64,000 nt of DNA from Hymenobacter lucidus. Its GTDB lineage: Bacteria > Bacteroidota > Bacteroidia > Cytophagales > Hymenobacteraceae. The position numbers were made by a program, and so were the translations under genes. This document shows positions 1 through 8,965 of the stretch, one piece after another. The DNA lies in contig NZ_JAJADR010000002.1 of the NCBI RefSeq assembly GCF_020447265.1, positions 744,001-808,000 on the forward strand, given 5' to 3'. Position 1 is the first letter of the stretch. Each line of letters opens with the position of its first letter. Below the pieces are notes generated by a model. The model was not told the origin of the DNA. It saw only the letters and a list, made by a program, of their open reading frames with translations, and made no database searches.

Positions 1-1
1 G

Positions 2-2044
2 GCGCCTTTCCAGCGCCTGAGCTTTTACCACACGCCCAAGTTTGCGGAAATTCTGCTCAACCAAAACAAAACCGTTAAGCAGCCGCTCAATTTCGACACC
101 CGCACCATGGATATCTACATGGCGCGCATGGTGTACCAACTTATTCTGGACAAAATTTACGGCGTTTATCTGCCGTTGCAGGGCACTATCATCTTCACCG
201 TGCCCGATTACAATATCGGTTCCTACCGGCACTACGGCGTGGGCTACCACTCCTCGTTTGTGGATGTGCGCGTGGTGGGCGAAAAGCCCGAGTTGACCCC
301 GGAACAGATTGAGCACCTAAGCCACAACCTGCACCGCGCCGACCTTTGGCATGAGCTGCTGCCGCCCGAGCGTTTCGAGCTGGAAGGCTTCAACATTCTG
401 CACCTGGTGGACGTGACGGAGCAGGAAATCCTTTCGGAGCTGAAGTATGACCTGCTGGAGCGCGACGTGCTGCAGGCCTCCGACCGGCTCGAGCAGATTC
501 AGGAAAAGTTGCGGGTGCTCTTCGGGCGGCCGTTTCTGCAGCTCGGTATTGCCGCCTACGACGAGAAAAAACAGGCTTTCGTGGATTTTGGCCGCAAAAT
601 CAACCACAGCTTCCTCACCAAGCAGCTCAACAACCAGGACGCCGGCTCGGGCTTCCGCCGCATCTACAACCAGCTCTTGCAGGACCGCCAGCCCCTGGTG
701 CTGCAGAACGTGGAGCAGGCCGATATTCCCGAAGACCTGCGCCAGCAGATTCTCGGTATCGGCATCAAAAGCACCATTCTGGCCCTGCTGCCCTACGGCG
801 ACGATACGGTGGGCTTGCTGGAACTGGGCTCACCCAATATCGGCGACTTGGACGAGTTCTGCATTGAGCAGGTGGCGCAGTTTGTGCCCCTGTTTGCGGT
901 GGCTGTAAAGCGCAACTCGGAGGAAATCCAGACCCGGGTGCAATCTATCATTAAAGAGAAATTCACGGCCATTCACCCCACTATGGAGTGGCGCTTTACG
1001 GATGCGGCTCTGAACCTGCTCAACAAGCTGGAGGACGGCAACAAAAGCGCCGAAATGGAGGATATTGTCTTTCACGAGGTGTACCCATTGCACGGCGCCA
1101 GCGACATTCGGGGCAGCAGCACGGCCCGCAACGAAGCCATTCAGGGTGACCTGATTGAGCACCTGACGCTGGCTAACAAAGTGCTGAAAAAAGCCTCCGA
1201 TTTCCAGCAGTTGCCGATTCTGGACGAGCTGAAGTTCTACGTCAACAAGAACCTGCGCCGCCTGCGCCAAGGCATCCTGACCGGCGACGAGGTCAGCATC
1301 TTCGAGTCGCTAAAGGCCGAGGTGGAGCCGCTTTTTGAGTATCTGGGCACCAATACCCCCGAGCTGCGCCCCATCATTGCCCACTACTGGAGCAATATTG
1401 ACCCCGAGCTGGGTATTCTGTACAAGCGCCGCAAGGCCTTTGAGCAGAGCGTGACGCTGCTCAACGATACGGTGAGCGACTACCTCGACGAGGAAGAAGC
1501 CAAGGCCCAGCTGATGTTTCCGCACTACTTCCAGCGTTTCAAAACCGACGGCGTGGAGCATAACATCTACGTGGGTGCCTCGCTGGTCGAGAACAAGCCT
1601 TTCGACCTGGTTTTCCTGAAAAACCTGCGTTTGTGGCAGTTGCTGGTAACCGTGGAAATAGCCCGCCTGACGGCCGCCCTGCAGCCCCGCCTAGCCGTGC
1701 CCCTCGAAACCACCCAGCTTATCCTCATTCACGGCCAGCCCTTAAGCATCCGCTTCCGCCAGGATGAGCGGCAGTTCGATGTGGACGGAGCGTACAACAT
1801 CCGCTACGAAATCATCAAGAAGCGGGTGGATAAAGCTACCGTGCTTGGCACCGGGGAGCGGCTTACCCAGCCCGGCAAAATTGCCCTGGTATACGCCCAG
1901 CTCCGCGAAGCTGCTGAATATATGGAGTACATCGACTACCTCCAGGACCGTGGCATGCTGGAGCCCGAGGTGGAAGAGTTGGAGTTGGAAGAGCTGCAAG
2001 GCGTAAAAGGCCTGCTTGCCCTGCGGGTGAAAGTAAAATTGTAA
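2..2044 (+). CDS. GAF domain-containing protein, 5' end missing
   Basis: The reading frame is open from base 2 to the stop, with about 35 codons before the first ATG (107) and no in-frame stop, so the true start lies left of the window; about 680 residues are visible. A segment beginning some 150 residues in (LLERDVLQASDRL, then LFGRPFLQLGIAAYD) reads as a long helix entering a GAF-like sensor fold. The rest is helical and acidic with no kinase, HTH or cyclase motif. I see no membrane segment, so it is probably cytoplasmic. Role unknown; a ligand-sensing or scaffold protein is inferred from the GAF-like part only. It is followed by a repeat-borne terminator and a convergent PAP2 gene. Confidence 0.75.
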   Translation, partial: APFQRLSFYHTPKFAEILLNQNKTVKQPLNFDTRTMDIYMARMVYQLILDKIYGVYLPLQGTIIFTVPDYNIGSYRHYGVGYHSSFVDVRVVGEKPELTPEQIEHLSHNLHRADLWHELLPPERFELEGFNILHLVDVTEQEILSELKYDLLERDVLQASDRLEQIQEKLRVLFGRPFLQLGIAAYDEKKQAFVDFGRKINHSFLTKQLNNQDAGSGFRRIYNQLLQDRQPLVLQNVEQADIPEDLRQQILGIGIKSTILALLPYGDDTVGLLELGSPNIGDLDEFCIEQVAQFVPLFAVAVKRNSEEIQTRVQSIIKEKFTAIHPTMEWRFTDAALNLLNKLEDGNKSAEMEDIVFHEVYPLHGASDIRGSSTARNEAIQGDLIEHLTLANKVLKKASDFQQLPILDELKFYVNKNLRRLRQGILTGDEVSIFESLKAEVEPLFEYLGTNTPELRPIIAHYWSNIDPELGILYKRRKAFEQSVTLLNDTVSDYLDEEEAKAQLMFPHYFQRFKTDGVEHNIYVGASLVENKPFDLVFLKNLRLWQLLVTVEIARLTAALQPRLAVPLETTQLILIHGQPLSIRFRQDERQFDVDGAYNIRYEIIKKRVDKATVLGTGERLTQPGKIALVYAQLREAAEYMEYIDYLQDRGMLEPEVEELELEELQGVKGLLALRVKVKL

Positions 2045-2083
2045 TGTGCTAATGAGTAATGTGCTCATGTGCTAATCTCAACC

Positions 2084-2243
2084 TGTTATTGTGAGCACAG
2101 CGAAGCAATCCGTCCTCTGAAATGTGCTGACTTTCCCTAACTGAAAAGCCCTTTCTCGTCACAACGAGAAAGGGCTTTCTGGTAAAAGGGCGTTTGTCAC
2201 TAGCAGAGGACAGATTACTTCGTCATTCTTCCTCGCAATGACA
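2084..2243. repeat. CATTGCGAG-type inverted-repeat element, copy 1
   Basis: About 160 bp. The left end (TGTTATTGTG) is a diverged form and the right end (CGCAATGACA) a perfect form of the termini seen in the copies at 18226 and 36681. Inner arms CAATCCGTCCTCTG and CAGAGGACAGATTA face each other. The centre is a terminator hairpin (2145-2178). Outside it, short arrays of AATGTGCTAAT-like units lie at about 2046-2079 and, inverted, at 2247-2267; the latter runs into the last codons of the PAP2 gene. It sits between two convergent genes. Confidence 0.8.
2145..2178. terminator. Hairpin terminator inside repeat copy 1
   Basis: A 15-bp stem (AAAGCCCTTTCTCGT with its complement) closes on a 4-nt loop. 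A-rich and T-rich flanks suit both directions, so it can serve the GAF gene and the convergent PAP2 gene. Confidence 0.75.
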
Positions 2244-2264
2244 AACGATTAGCACATCAGCACA

Positions 2265-2939
2265 TTACCCCCTAAGCACATTGCTTTCCCGCCACCACAG
2301 ATGCAGGCCGGAGCGGAGCAGCACCAACCAGCCCAGGCCAGCTGTGAAGCCAGCCAGCACATCGGTGGCGTAGTGCACGTGCAGGTAGATGCGGGTGAGG
2401 CCGATAACGACGGCCCAGAGCAGCAGCGCTACCGCCCAAAGCGGGTGCCGGCCGTGGCGCCAGAGCAACCACGCCACGCAGCCGTAGAAAGCCATACCAA
2501 TCATGGCGTGGCCACTGGGAAAGCTCAGGCCCAGTTGCGGCAGCAGGGCCGTATCGGGGCGCAGGCGGTGAAAGTGCGTCTTGAAAATCTGGTTGAGAAT
2601 AGCCGCGCCGGCCACGGCCCAGAACACTTCCAGGGCTTCGCGCTTGCGCTGCCGCCACGCCAGCAGCGCCGGCCCTATGATGGCCACGCCCACCAGAAAC
2701 GGGGCTGAAGCAAAGAACGTGACGCGCAGCACCCACGGCGTGAGCCAGGGGGCGGCGGCCCGCAGCTGGTCCATAAGGTCGAAAGCGGCCTGGTCGAGCA
2801 CCAGGGAGTGCTGCACGAACACAACCCGCGTGAGGTAGAAAAAAGCCGCCAGGGCGCTCAGAAATACCAGCAGCAGCACACCCACTTCCACCACGAGGAA
2901 AGTAAGCAGCGTGAGCAGGCGCGTGACCAGGTTTTTCAT
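2265..2939 (-). CDS. PAP2 superfamily phosphatase (membrane)
   Basis: Integral membrane lipid phosphatase of 224 aa. The three PAP2 signature motifs are complete: K120 to RP128 (KTHFHRLRP), PSGH at 141-144, and R183-x5-H189-x3-D193 (TRIYLHVHYATD). At least five hydrophobic segments surround them. Such enzymes remove phosphate from phosphatidate, undecaprenyl diphosphate or phosphatidylglycerol phosphate at the membrane; the substrate here cannot be told. The closely similar gene at 3238-3957 has the same orientation with a tRNA between, suggesting an old duplication. An overlapping 262-aa frame lacks the motifs and is a shadow. Confidence 0.92.
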   Translation of the reverse strand: MKNLVTRLLTLLTFLVVEVGVLLLVFLSALAAFFYLTRVVFVQHSLVLDQAAFDLMDQLRAAAPWLTPWVLRVTFFASAPFLVGVAIIGPALLAWRQRKREALEVFWAVAGAAILNQIFKTHFHRLRPDTALLPQLGLSFPSGHAMIGMAFYGCVAWLLWRHGRHPLWAVALLLWAVVIGLTRIYLHVHYATDVLAGFTAGLGWLVLLRSGLHLWWRESNVLRG

Positions 2940-3000
2940 ACCAGCAGATTACAAGCGGCAGCAGCAATACGAGTGGCACAGCCGGAAAGACCGGAAAACA

Positions 3001-3028
3001 AAAAAGCCGATCCTTTCGGATCGGCTTT
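3001..3028 (-). terminator. Terminator of tRNA-Leu
   Basis: On the minus strand a stem of 11 bp (AAAGCCGATCC and complement, loop GAAA) is followed by a run of six T. It lies 3 nt beyond the tRNA 3' end. Confidence 0.85.
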
Positions 3029-3030
3029 CG

Positions 3031-3115
3031 TGGTGCGCTCGGAGAGACTCGAACTCTCACACCTTGCGGAACTGCCGCCTGAAGACAGCGCGTCTACCAA
3101 TTTCGCCACAAGCGC
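3031..3115 (-). tRNA. tRNA-Leu (anticodon CAG)
   Basis: 85 nt including an encoded CCA. Acceptor arms GCGCTTG and CGAGCGC pair fully (one G-T). The D arm has AATTGGTAGAC, the anticodon stem CTGTC/GGCAG encloses the loop TTCAGGC giving anticodon CAG, a long variable arm follows as expected for class II tRNA, and the T loop is GTTCGAGTC. It reads CUG, a very common leucine codon in these GC-rich genes. A promoter lies at 3165-3196 and a terminator directly downstream. Confidence 0.97.
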
Positions 3116-3164
3116 AGCTCTTTGTTGTCAGTCATAATCCCTTCCGGGGTGCCTTTCAACGATG

Positions 3165-3196
3165 CAAAGATACAAGGCTTCGTCTTAGTTTATCAA
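3165..3196 (-). promoter_or_regulatory. Promoter of tRNA-Leu (Bacteroidota type)
   Basis: Read on the minus strand: TTG (3194-3196), 21 nt, then TATCTTTG (3165-3172), an exact TAnnTTTG box. The predicted start is about 40 nt before the mature tRNA 5' end. Confidence 0.75.
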
Positions 3197-3237
3197 GCAT
3201 TGGGCGAAAAAAAACATGAAAAATCTTCGTCAAAACG

Positions 3238-3957
3238 CTATTCAGGCTGTTTTTCAGCCAATTGCGGCGATGATCTTGTTCGATTTTTTACGGTTTTCTC
3301 AATTTGCTGCAGCAGCGGAATGGCAATCAGTAGCCAAACCAGGCCGGCGGTGAAGCCCGCCAGCACATCGGAGGCGTAGTGCACCCGCAGGTACACGCGG
3401 GTGATGCCGATGAGCAGCACCAGACTAATGAGTAGAACAATAAGCACCCAACGCAGAACTTTTTGCCGGCGCACGTGTGTCATTACCAGGTAGATCAGCA
3501 AGCCATAAAACGAAGCGCTGATCATGGCGTGGCCGCTGGGAAAGCTCAGCCCGGAAGCCGACACCAGGGGCAGCAGCGGCCGGGGACGCTGGTAGGTGTT
3601 CTTAAGCACCAGATTCAGCGTGATACTACCCAGGGCTACCACTGGTACCAACAGCGTGTACCAGCGGTGCCGCCTAAGAAAGAGAAAGTAGCCGATAAGC
3701 AGCAGCGCCACGGCCGTAATGAAGTTGCGTGAGGCCAGAAAAGTAACCTGCTCGACCCAGCCGCTCTGGTTGTCGCCCAGCAGACGGTGCGCCCAGCGAA
3801 AAGCCCGGGCGTCGAATACGGCCGCATCCTGATCGAGAACCTCGCGGCCCAGTGCCAGAAACCCCACCACGCCCACTACGCCAATACCCAACGTTAGGGC
3901 AAACTCCGCCACGAATAGCAGGAAGCCGGCCATGATCCGGCGGAAATAACTCGTCAT
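3238..3957 (-). CDS. PAP2 superfamily phosphatase (membrane), second copy
   Basis: 239 aa, polytopic. PAP2 motifs complete: K119 to P127 (KNTYQRPRP), PSGH at 140-143, R187, H193 and D197 in TRVYLRVHYASD. It shares the stretch VLAGFTAGL with the 224-aa paralogue downstream; the two flank the tRNA-Leu gene. Expected function is dephosphorylation of a lipid phosphate at the cytoplasmic membrane; substrate unknown. Start ATG at 3957 precedes an N-terminal amphipathic stretch and a first membrane helix (residues about 10-36). The divergent methyltransferase gene starts 117 bp away. Confidence 0.92.
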   Translation of the reverse strand: MTSYFRRIMAGFLLFVAEFALTLGIGVVGVVGFLALGREVLDQDAAVFDARAFRWAHRLLGDNQSGWVEQVTFLASRNFITAVALLLIGYFLFLRRHRWYTLLVPVVALGSITLNLVLKNTYQRPRPLLPLVSASGLSFPSGHAMISASFYGLLIYLVMTHVRRQKVLRWVLIVLLISLVLLIGITRVYLRVHYASDVLAGFTAGLVWLLIAIPLLQQIEKTVKNRTRSSPQLAEKQPE

Positions 3958-4073
3958 TGCGGCCTGGGAGGAATGGTAAACCTTGCTGCATACGATACGG
4001 CCCGCCTTCTGGCTACTGCTTCACCGGCAACTCATGCTGCGCTCCTTATTTTTACCTGGCTTTTCCTTGTTTT

Positions 4074-4712
4074 ATGTCCCTTGCTGATACCGGCTTCGAC
4101 CGGGTAGCCGCTTTTTATGATCCGCTGGCCCGGCTGGTGTTTGGCAATGCCCTGCGGCAAGCTCAGCAGGCGGCCCTGGCCGGGCTGCCGGCCGGCCAGG
4201 GCCGGGTGCTCATCATCGGGGGCGGCACGGGCTGGGTGCTGGGCGAAGTGCTGGCGCGCCGCCCCGATGCCCGCGTACTGTACCTGGAAGCCTCGGCCGT
4301 AATGCTAGCCAAGTCGCGCGAAACGCTGCTACAACGCTCCCCCACGCATGCGGCCCAGGTGGAGTTTCGGCTGGGTACGGAGCAGGCGCTGCAGCCGGGC
4401 GAGTCGTTTGACGCCATCATTACCTTCTTCTTTCTCGACCTGTTTGAGCCCGTCCGGCTGCGCGCCATTCTTGCCCGCCTGGAGCAGGCCCGCCGGCCGG
4501 CCGCGCCGTGGCTCCTAGCCGACTTCCGGCCCACCCAAACGCTCTGGCAGCGGGTGCTACTCACGCTGATGTACCGGTTTTTCAGCCTGACCACTGGTAT
4601 TAGCGGGCGTAACATGCCCGATCTGCACCGAGAGTTGGCCGCCTTTGGGCTGCAGGTGCGCCAGCAGCAGCTTTTCTTCCGGGGTATGGTTGAAGCAGCC
4701 GTGTTTGGTTGA
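4074..4712 (+). CDS. Class I SAM-dependent methyltransferase
   Basis: 212 aa from the ATG at 4074. An in-frame ATG at 3957 would add 39 residues that do not resemble a methyltransferase start and would touch the divergent PAP2 start. The opening FDRVAAFYDPLARLVFG is typical of small methyltransferases. Motif I is VLIIGGGTG (45-53), the ribose-binding acidic residue is E72, and a motif IV-like FDAIITFFFLDLF follows. No membrane segment apart from a hydrophobic patch; cytoplasmic. Methyl acceptor unknown; UbiE/MenG-like or small-molecule methylation is possible. Confidence 0.85.
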   Translation: MSLADTGFDRVAAFYDPLARLVFGNALRQAQQAALAGLPAGQGRVLIIGGGTGWVLGEVLARRPDARVLYLEASAVMLAKSRETLLQRSPTHAAQVEFRLGTEQALQPGESFDAIITFFFLDLFEPVRLRAILARLEQARRPAAPWLLADFRPTQTLWQRVLLTLMYRFFSLTTGISGRNMPDLHRELAAFGLQVRQQQLFFRGMVEAAVFG

Positions 4713-4753
4713 TTGACTAAAGCTGATTCTGCTTCGTTTGGGATATCGTCTCT

Positions 4754-4779
4754 CATCCTTCGCTTTGCTCAGGATGACA
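4754..4779. repeat. Solo CATCC...GGATG dispersed repeat
   Basis: A 26-bp palindromic sequence, CATCCTT then CGCTTTGCTC then AGGATGACA, in the gap between methyltransferase and M61 genes. It resembles the family of short CATCCTGAGC dispersed repeats found in many bacterial intergenic regions. Only one copy is visible here. Confidence 0.4.
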
Positions 4780-4889
4780 TCATTAAACAACACATTGCCC
4801 GCATATTCCCGGGAAAAACAGCGGCGGTAAAACCAACTAGCGCCGGGGTGCCCTATTTTTAGGCGTCCATCCTCGTTTCTCCTTGATTT

Positions 4890-6725
4890 ATGCGGAAATC
4901 CGCCGCCACTCTCCTGCTGGCTCTGGCCCTGCCCTTCGGGGCGCTGGCCCAGGCCCCGGTTCAGTATACCGTTGCGTTTCCCAACGCCGTTCACCACGAA
5001 GCCCGAGTTACCGTCGTATTTGCTGAGTTGCCCGCCGGGCCGCTGCAGGTGCGCATGGCCCGCAGCTCGCCGGGCCGCTATGCCCTGCACGAATTTGCCA
5101 AGAACGTGTACGACGTACAGGCCACCGATTCGAAAGGCAAAACCCTGGCTGTCGGCCGGCCCGACCCCTACGGCTGGGACGTGAGCGGGCACGATGGCAC
5201 GGTGCGCTTCACCTACACCCTGTTTGGCGACCGGACCGACGGCACCTACGCCGGCATCGACGCCGGGCATGCTCACCTGAATATGCCCGCCACGCTGGCT
5301 TTTGCCCGGGGGCTGGAGCAGCGCCCGGCCGAGGTGAAGTTCGACACGCCCACCGGCTGGCAGGTAGCCACCCAGTTGCGCCCCGACGCCGCCAAAGGCA
5401 CGTACTACGCCCCGCATCTGCAATATCTGATGGACAGCCCGACCTCCTTGGGGCCGCAGAAAGTGCGCTCCTGGCAGCAGCAAGGCCAGACCATTGAAAT
5501 GAGCGTGCTACACGAGGGCACCGATGCCGAGCTGGATACCTACGTCGACTGGACCAAGAAAATCGTGCAGGAAGCCGGCGCCGTTTTCGGGGAGTTGCCC
5601 GCCTATGACTTCGGGCGCTACACCTTCGTGGCCAACTACCTGCCCCAAACCAGCGGCGACGGCATGGAGCACCGCAACTCGACCTCGCTTACCAGCAACC
5701 GCCCCCTGCGTGGCCCCGGCGCCATCGACAACCTGGGCACGGTGTCGCACGAGTTTTTCCACGCCTGGAACGTGGAGCGCATCCGCCCCCGCGACCTGGA
5801 GCCCTTCGACTTTGAGCGGGCCAACATGAGTAACTCGCTCTGGTTTGCTGAGGGCTTCACACAGTATTACGGAGAGCTGCTGCTGCGCCGGGCCGGGATT
5901 TATAACGATGCCGACTACTGCCAGGAAGCGCTGGGCGGCCTGGTGGGCGCCATGCTGAACTCGCCGGGCGCGGCCCGCTACTCGCCGGTGCAGATGAGCC
6001 AGCAGGCCCCCTTCGTGGATGCCGCCGCCGCCATCGACCCCAACAACCGGGGTAACACCTACCTCTCCTACTACTACATCGGCGGAGCCAACGCGCTGGC
6101 CCTGGACATGATGCTGCGTCAGCAACACAAAACCACCCTCGACGCCTACATGCGGGCCGTGTGGCAGCAGCACGGTAAAACTCAGCAGAACTACGCTCCT
6201 GCCAAGCCCTACACCCTGGCCGATCTGCAGCGCATTCTGGGCGAAGTGAGCAAGGATACGGCCTTCGCGGGGCAGTTTTTCCGCCAGCACATTCTGGGCC
6301 ACGAGCTGCCCAAGTTTGAGGAGCTGCTGGCCCCGGCCGGCCTGCTGGTGCGCCGCGCCCGCGCTGGGCAGGCCAGCCTGGTGGGCCGCCTCACCTTCAA
6401 CCCCGCCGACAGCACCGCTACGCTGGGCAGCACCCTCATTGGCAGCCCGCTCTACCAGGCTGGCCTCGACCGGGAAGACGTGCTCCAGAAGATTGACGGG
6501 CAGCGCCTGAGCAGCGCCAAAGCCGTGCAGGATCTGCTAGCTACCCACAAGCCCGGCGACGCGCTGCCAGTGGAATACCGCACCCGCGGCGGCCTGCGCA
6601 CGGCCCAGGTCACGCTGGCCGAAGACCCGACGCTGGAAGTAGTACCCTACGAAACCGTGAAACGCCCCGTCACCAAGGCCATGAAGAAATTCCGGGCCGA
6701 CTGGCTGGGTGGGAAAGCCAAGTAG
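4890..6725 (+). CDS. M61 family metallopeptidase (glycyl aminopeptidase-like)
   Basis: 611 aa with a cleavable signal peptide (residues 1-20, ending GALA-Q), so periplasmic or secreted. N-terminal beta domain, then the M61 signature: GMEHRN at 259-263, zinc motif HEFFH at 287-291 and third zinc ligand E321 in WFAEGFTQYY. A PDZ-like domain follows at about 490-575 (GSPLYQAGLDREDVLQKIDG). M61 enzymes cleave N-terminal residues, often glycine or acidic residues, from peptides. Length and architecture match the family. A strong terminator follows. Confidence 0.95.
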   Translation: MRKSAATLLLALALPFGALAQAPVQYTVAFPNAVHHEARVTVVFAELPAGPLQVRMARSSPGRYALHEFAKNVYDVQATDSKGKTLAVGRPDPYGWDVSGHDGTVRFTYTLFGDRTDGTYAGIDAGHAHLNMPATLAFARGLEQRPAEVKFDTPTGWQVATQLRPDAAKGTYYAPHLQYLMDSPTSLGPQKVRSWQQQGQTIEMSVLHEGTDAELDTYVDWTKKIVQEAGAVFGELPAYDFGRYTFVANYLPQTSGDGMEHRNSTSLTSNRPLRGPGAIDNLGTVSHEFFHAWNVERIRPRDLEPFDFERANMSNSLWFAEGFTQYYGELLLRRAGIYNDADYCQEALGGLVGAMLNSPGAARYSPVQMSQQAPFVDAAAAIDPNNRGNTYLSYYYIGGANALALDMMLRQQHKTTLDAYMRAVWQQHGKTQQNYAPAKPYTLADLQRILGEVSKDTAFAGQFFRQHILGHELPKFEELLAPAGLLVRRARAGQASLVGRLTFNPADSTATLGSTLIGSPLYQAGLDREDVLQKIDGQRLSSAKAVQDLLATHKPGDALPVEYRTRGGLRTAQVTLAEDPTLEVVPYETVKRPVTKAMKKFRADWLGGKAK

Positions 6726-6741
6726 CGGCTGTTTGCCAACA

Positions 6742-6782
6742 AAAGCAGAAGGGACGCCAGGAGCTGGCGTCCCTTCTGCTTT
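6742..6782 (+). terminator. Rho-independent terminator after M61 gene
   Basis: A 19-bp perfect stem beginning AAAGCAGAAGGGACGCCAG with a 3-nt loop, ending in CTTT. No long T run, but the stem is very stable. Confidence 0.8.
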
Positions 6783-6859
6783 CCGGGTATTTGACTATAG
6801 TTCTGACAGAATAAAGCCAATTTCACCCTGCCGCGGCTATTTCCGCCGCCCACCGTTTA

Positions 6860-8074
6860 ATGCCCAGGGACGCCCGCCTGCCGCTGATTTACGCCATCAT
6901 CCTGCTCGACGTCATCGTGGGAGCGGCCATCGGGCCGATTATGCCGGAGTTTGTGCGCGGGCTGCGGCAGCCGCAGGTGTGGCTTTCGGTGGGCACGGCG
7001 CTGTTTCTGGGCGTGCAGCTGTTTTCGGCGCCGGTGCTGGGCAAGCTCTCCGATGGCTACGGCCGCCGGCCCATTCTCATTGTGGCAGCTCTGGGCACTT
7101 TGTTGGCCAACTGCCTGCTGCTGCCCGTGCGGGCCGGCCTCTACTTCACCAACCGCCTCAGCGACGGACTCACCAACGGCATGTATGCCACCGTGCGCTC
7201 GGCCATTACCGACATTTCGGCCAAAGAGGACCTGTTCAAAAACCTGGGCATCGAGGGGGCTATTATCTCCCTGGGCTTTGTGCTGGGCCCTATGGCGGCC
7301 GGGGCACTGCTCACGGTGCTGGCCGTGCCGCCCGGCCAGCAAGCCACTTACGTGGTAGGCATGGCCGTGGCCCTGGCGGCCCTGAACGTGGTGCTGAGCC
7401 TGCTGCTGCGCGAAACCCACGCCCAGCGCACCGGCGTGCGGGGCGCCGAGCTGCGGGCCGAGCTAAGCCGCTCGGTAAACGTGCTGACCATCTGGAGCCG
7501 GCTGAAAAGCAAGGATACACCCGTCCGGGGGCTGCGCGCCATCGTGTTGATGCAGGTGGCCCTCACGATGAGTACGGGCTACTATTTTTACTTCGTGCCC
7601 TTCGCCAGCCTGGGTCCGCTGCGTATGGATGCCCGGGCGCTGTCGTACTTCTTCATGTTTTTCGGCACCCTAAGCATTGCCATCAACTATATCTTCTACA
7701 CCTACCTAGCCGACCGGCTCAACCAGCGCAAAGCCATTTTCTGGTTGGCCGTGGCGAGTGTGCCCGTGCTGGCCAGCTACGGCGTAGTGGGCGCGTCGCG
7801 GCCGTTGCTCTACGCCATCATCACCATCGACTGCCTCACCATTTCCCTGATTCAGGGCTTACTGGAAGGCTTGCTGGCCCAGCGCACCACCGAGGCCGAC
7901 CGGGGCGAAATTTTCGGGCTGAACCAGGCGGTACAGGGCTTGGCCAGCTTTGCCACGGTGCTGGTGTGCGGCGGCCTGTCGGTGCTGCAGCTGGAGCTGC
8001 CCTTTGCCTGGTTTGCAGCCTGCATGGCGGCCGTGGCCTGGCAGGCTTGGCGCAGCCTGCGCCGGGCGGACTAA
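6860..8074 (+). CDS. Major facilitator superfamily transporter
   Basis: 404 aa with twelve predicted membrane helices. MFS motif A is clear between helices 2 and 3 (GKLSDGYGRRP, about 61-71), and a motif C-like segment occurs in helix 5 (LGFVLGPMAAGAL). Proton-driven export of a small molecule across the inner membrane is expected, as in TetA-like drug exporters. The overall pattern resembles the TetA/multidrug subset, but the substrate cannot be assigned. ATG 6860 sits just before the first helix. A 457-aa frame overlapping it is a GC-rich shadow. Confidence 0.9.
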   Translation: MPRDARLPLIYAIILLDVIVGAAIGPIMPEFVRGLRQPQVWLSVGTALFLGVQLFSAPVLGKLSDGYGRRPILIVAALGTLLANCLLLPVRAGLYFTNRLSDGLTNGMYATVRSAITDISAKEDLFKNLGIEGAIISLGFVLGPMAAGALLTVLAVPPGQQATYVVGMAVALAALNVVLSLLLRETHAQRTGVRGAELRAELSRSVNVLTIWSRLKSKDTPVRGLRAIVLMQVALTMSTGYYFYFVPFASLGPLRMDARALSYFFMFFGTLSIAINYIFYTYLADRLNQRKAIFWLAVASVPVLASYGVVGASRPLLYAIITIDCLTISLIQGLLEGLLAQRTTEADRGEIFGLNQAVQGLASFATVLVCGGLSVLQLELPFAWFAACMAAVAWQAWRSLRRAD

Positions 8075-8248
8075 CGCGGTAAATTGAGTAGCCAGGATGC
8101 AACTTCGGCGGCCCAAAACTGTTCCTGCTAAACGAAGCCCAACCGGTATATATCTGCAGGCCGTGGTTAGAAAAGGAAATTGGGCGGGGCACCTGGCCGT
8201 GGTATTCTTTTTCCTGTAGCCACGTTTCGTATCTTGTTGAACCAACCT

Positions 8249-8869
8249 ATGCGCTACCTCTCATTCCCTTTGGCTATGCTCCGTTCTACCTTTGTTCTGA
8301 GTGCGTTGACGGCTTGTTTTGCCGGCACCGCCGCCGCCCAAACCGCCACGCTGCCCACCCAGCCCGTGCCGGCCGATGCCGCGCCCAAGCTGGGTATTAT
8401 CGGGCCGCGCACGTCGTATAGCGTCAATGCGGGCTTTATTACGGCGGGGCGGTTTGGCTCGGCCTCCTACCTCACGCCCCTGGCTTCGTACCAGCTGACC
8501 AAGCGGTTTTCGGTGTTTGCCGGCGTTACTTACATGCATATCGTACCCGGCATTGGGGCCACCACGCCGGAAGGGGCGCGTACCATTGGCGTTTCGGGCC
8601 TGAACCGCTACGTGGTGCAGGGCGGCGGGGCCTACGCCTTGTCGCCGCGCGTGACGCTGGTGGGCTCAGCCTGGAAAGACCTGACGCCGGCCACGTTTGG
8701 CAACGGCGTAAACCCCTACGCAGGCTTTACCAACAACATGGGCTCGGGCGTGAATATGCGGGCCGACTTTAAGATAACGGAGCACATGACGGTGTCGGGC
8801 GGCGTGCGGGTTTCCAACGGCGCGGCCCCGGGCTATTCGCCTTTCTCCATCGGCCCGTTTGGGTATTGA
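8249..8869 (+). CDS. Secreted outer-membrane-like protein, uncharacterised
   Basis: 206 aa from ATG 8249, or 197 aa from ATG 8276; both give a signal peptide ending GTAAAQ. The mature part alternates hydrophobic and polar residues in short strands (ASYQLTKRFSVFAGVTYMHI, DFKITEHMTVSGGVRVSNG), consistent with a small outer-membrane beta barrel. It has no enzymatic motif. An ATG frame from 8180 adds residues that would hide the signal peptide. It stands alone between two terminators. Function unknown. Confidence 0.7.
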   Translation: MRYLSFPLAMLRSTFVLSALTACFAGTAAAQTATLPTQPVPADAAPKLGIIGPRTSYSVNAGFITAGRFGSASYLTPLASYQLTKRFSVFAGVTYMHIVPGIGATTPEGARTIGVSGLNRYVVQGGGAYALSPRVTLVGSAWKDLTPATFGNGVNPYAGFTNNMGSGVNMRADFKITEHMTVSGGVRVSNGAAPGYSPFSIGPFGY

Positions 8870-8898
8870 TTCCGGCCCGTTACGCGCAGTAGCTTCAG

Positions 8899-8923
8899 GC
8901 CCCGGGAATTTTCCGGGGCTTTG
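8899..8923 (+). terminator. Hairpin terminator
   Basis: GCCCCGG and CCGGGGC pair around a 7-nt loop, followed by TTTGCTGTTTCTTT. It ends the secreted-protein gene. Confidence 0.6.
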
Positions 8924-8965
8924 CTGTTTCTTTGGCTCCCCTGTTACCCTGACTTTCCTGCCCGC

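Noticed and set aside
2265..3957. tRNA-Leu as an integration site of a genomic island
   Set aside because: No integrase, no repeat of the tRNA 3' end and no compositional break nearby.
6709..8082. 457-aa plus-strand frame overlapping the MFS gene
   Set aside because: Arg/Ala/Gly/His-rich shadow of a GC-rich gene; the 404-aa frame has the membrane helices and motif A.
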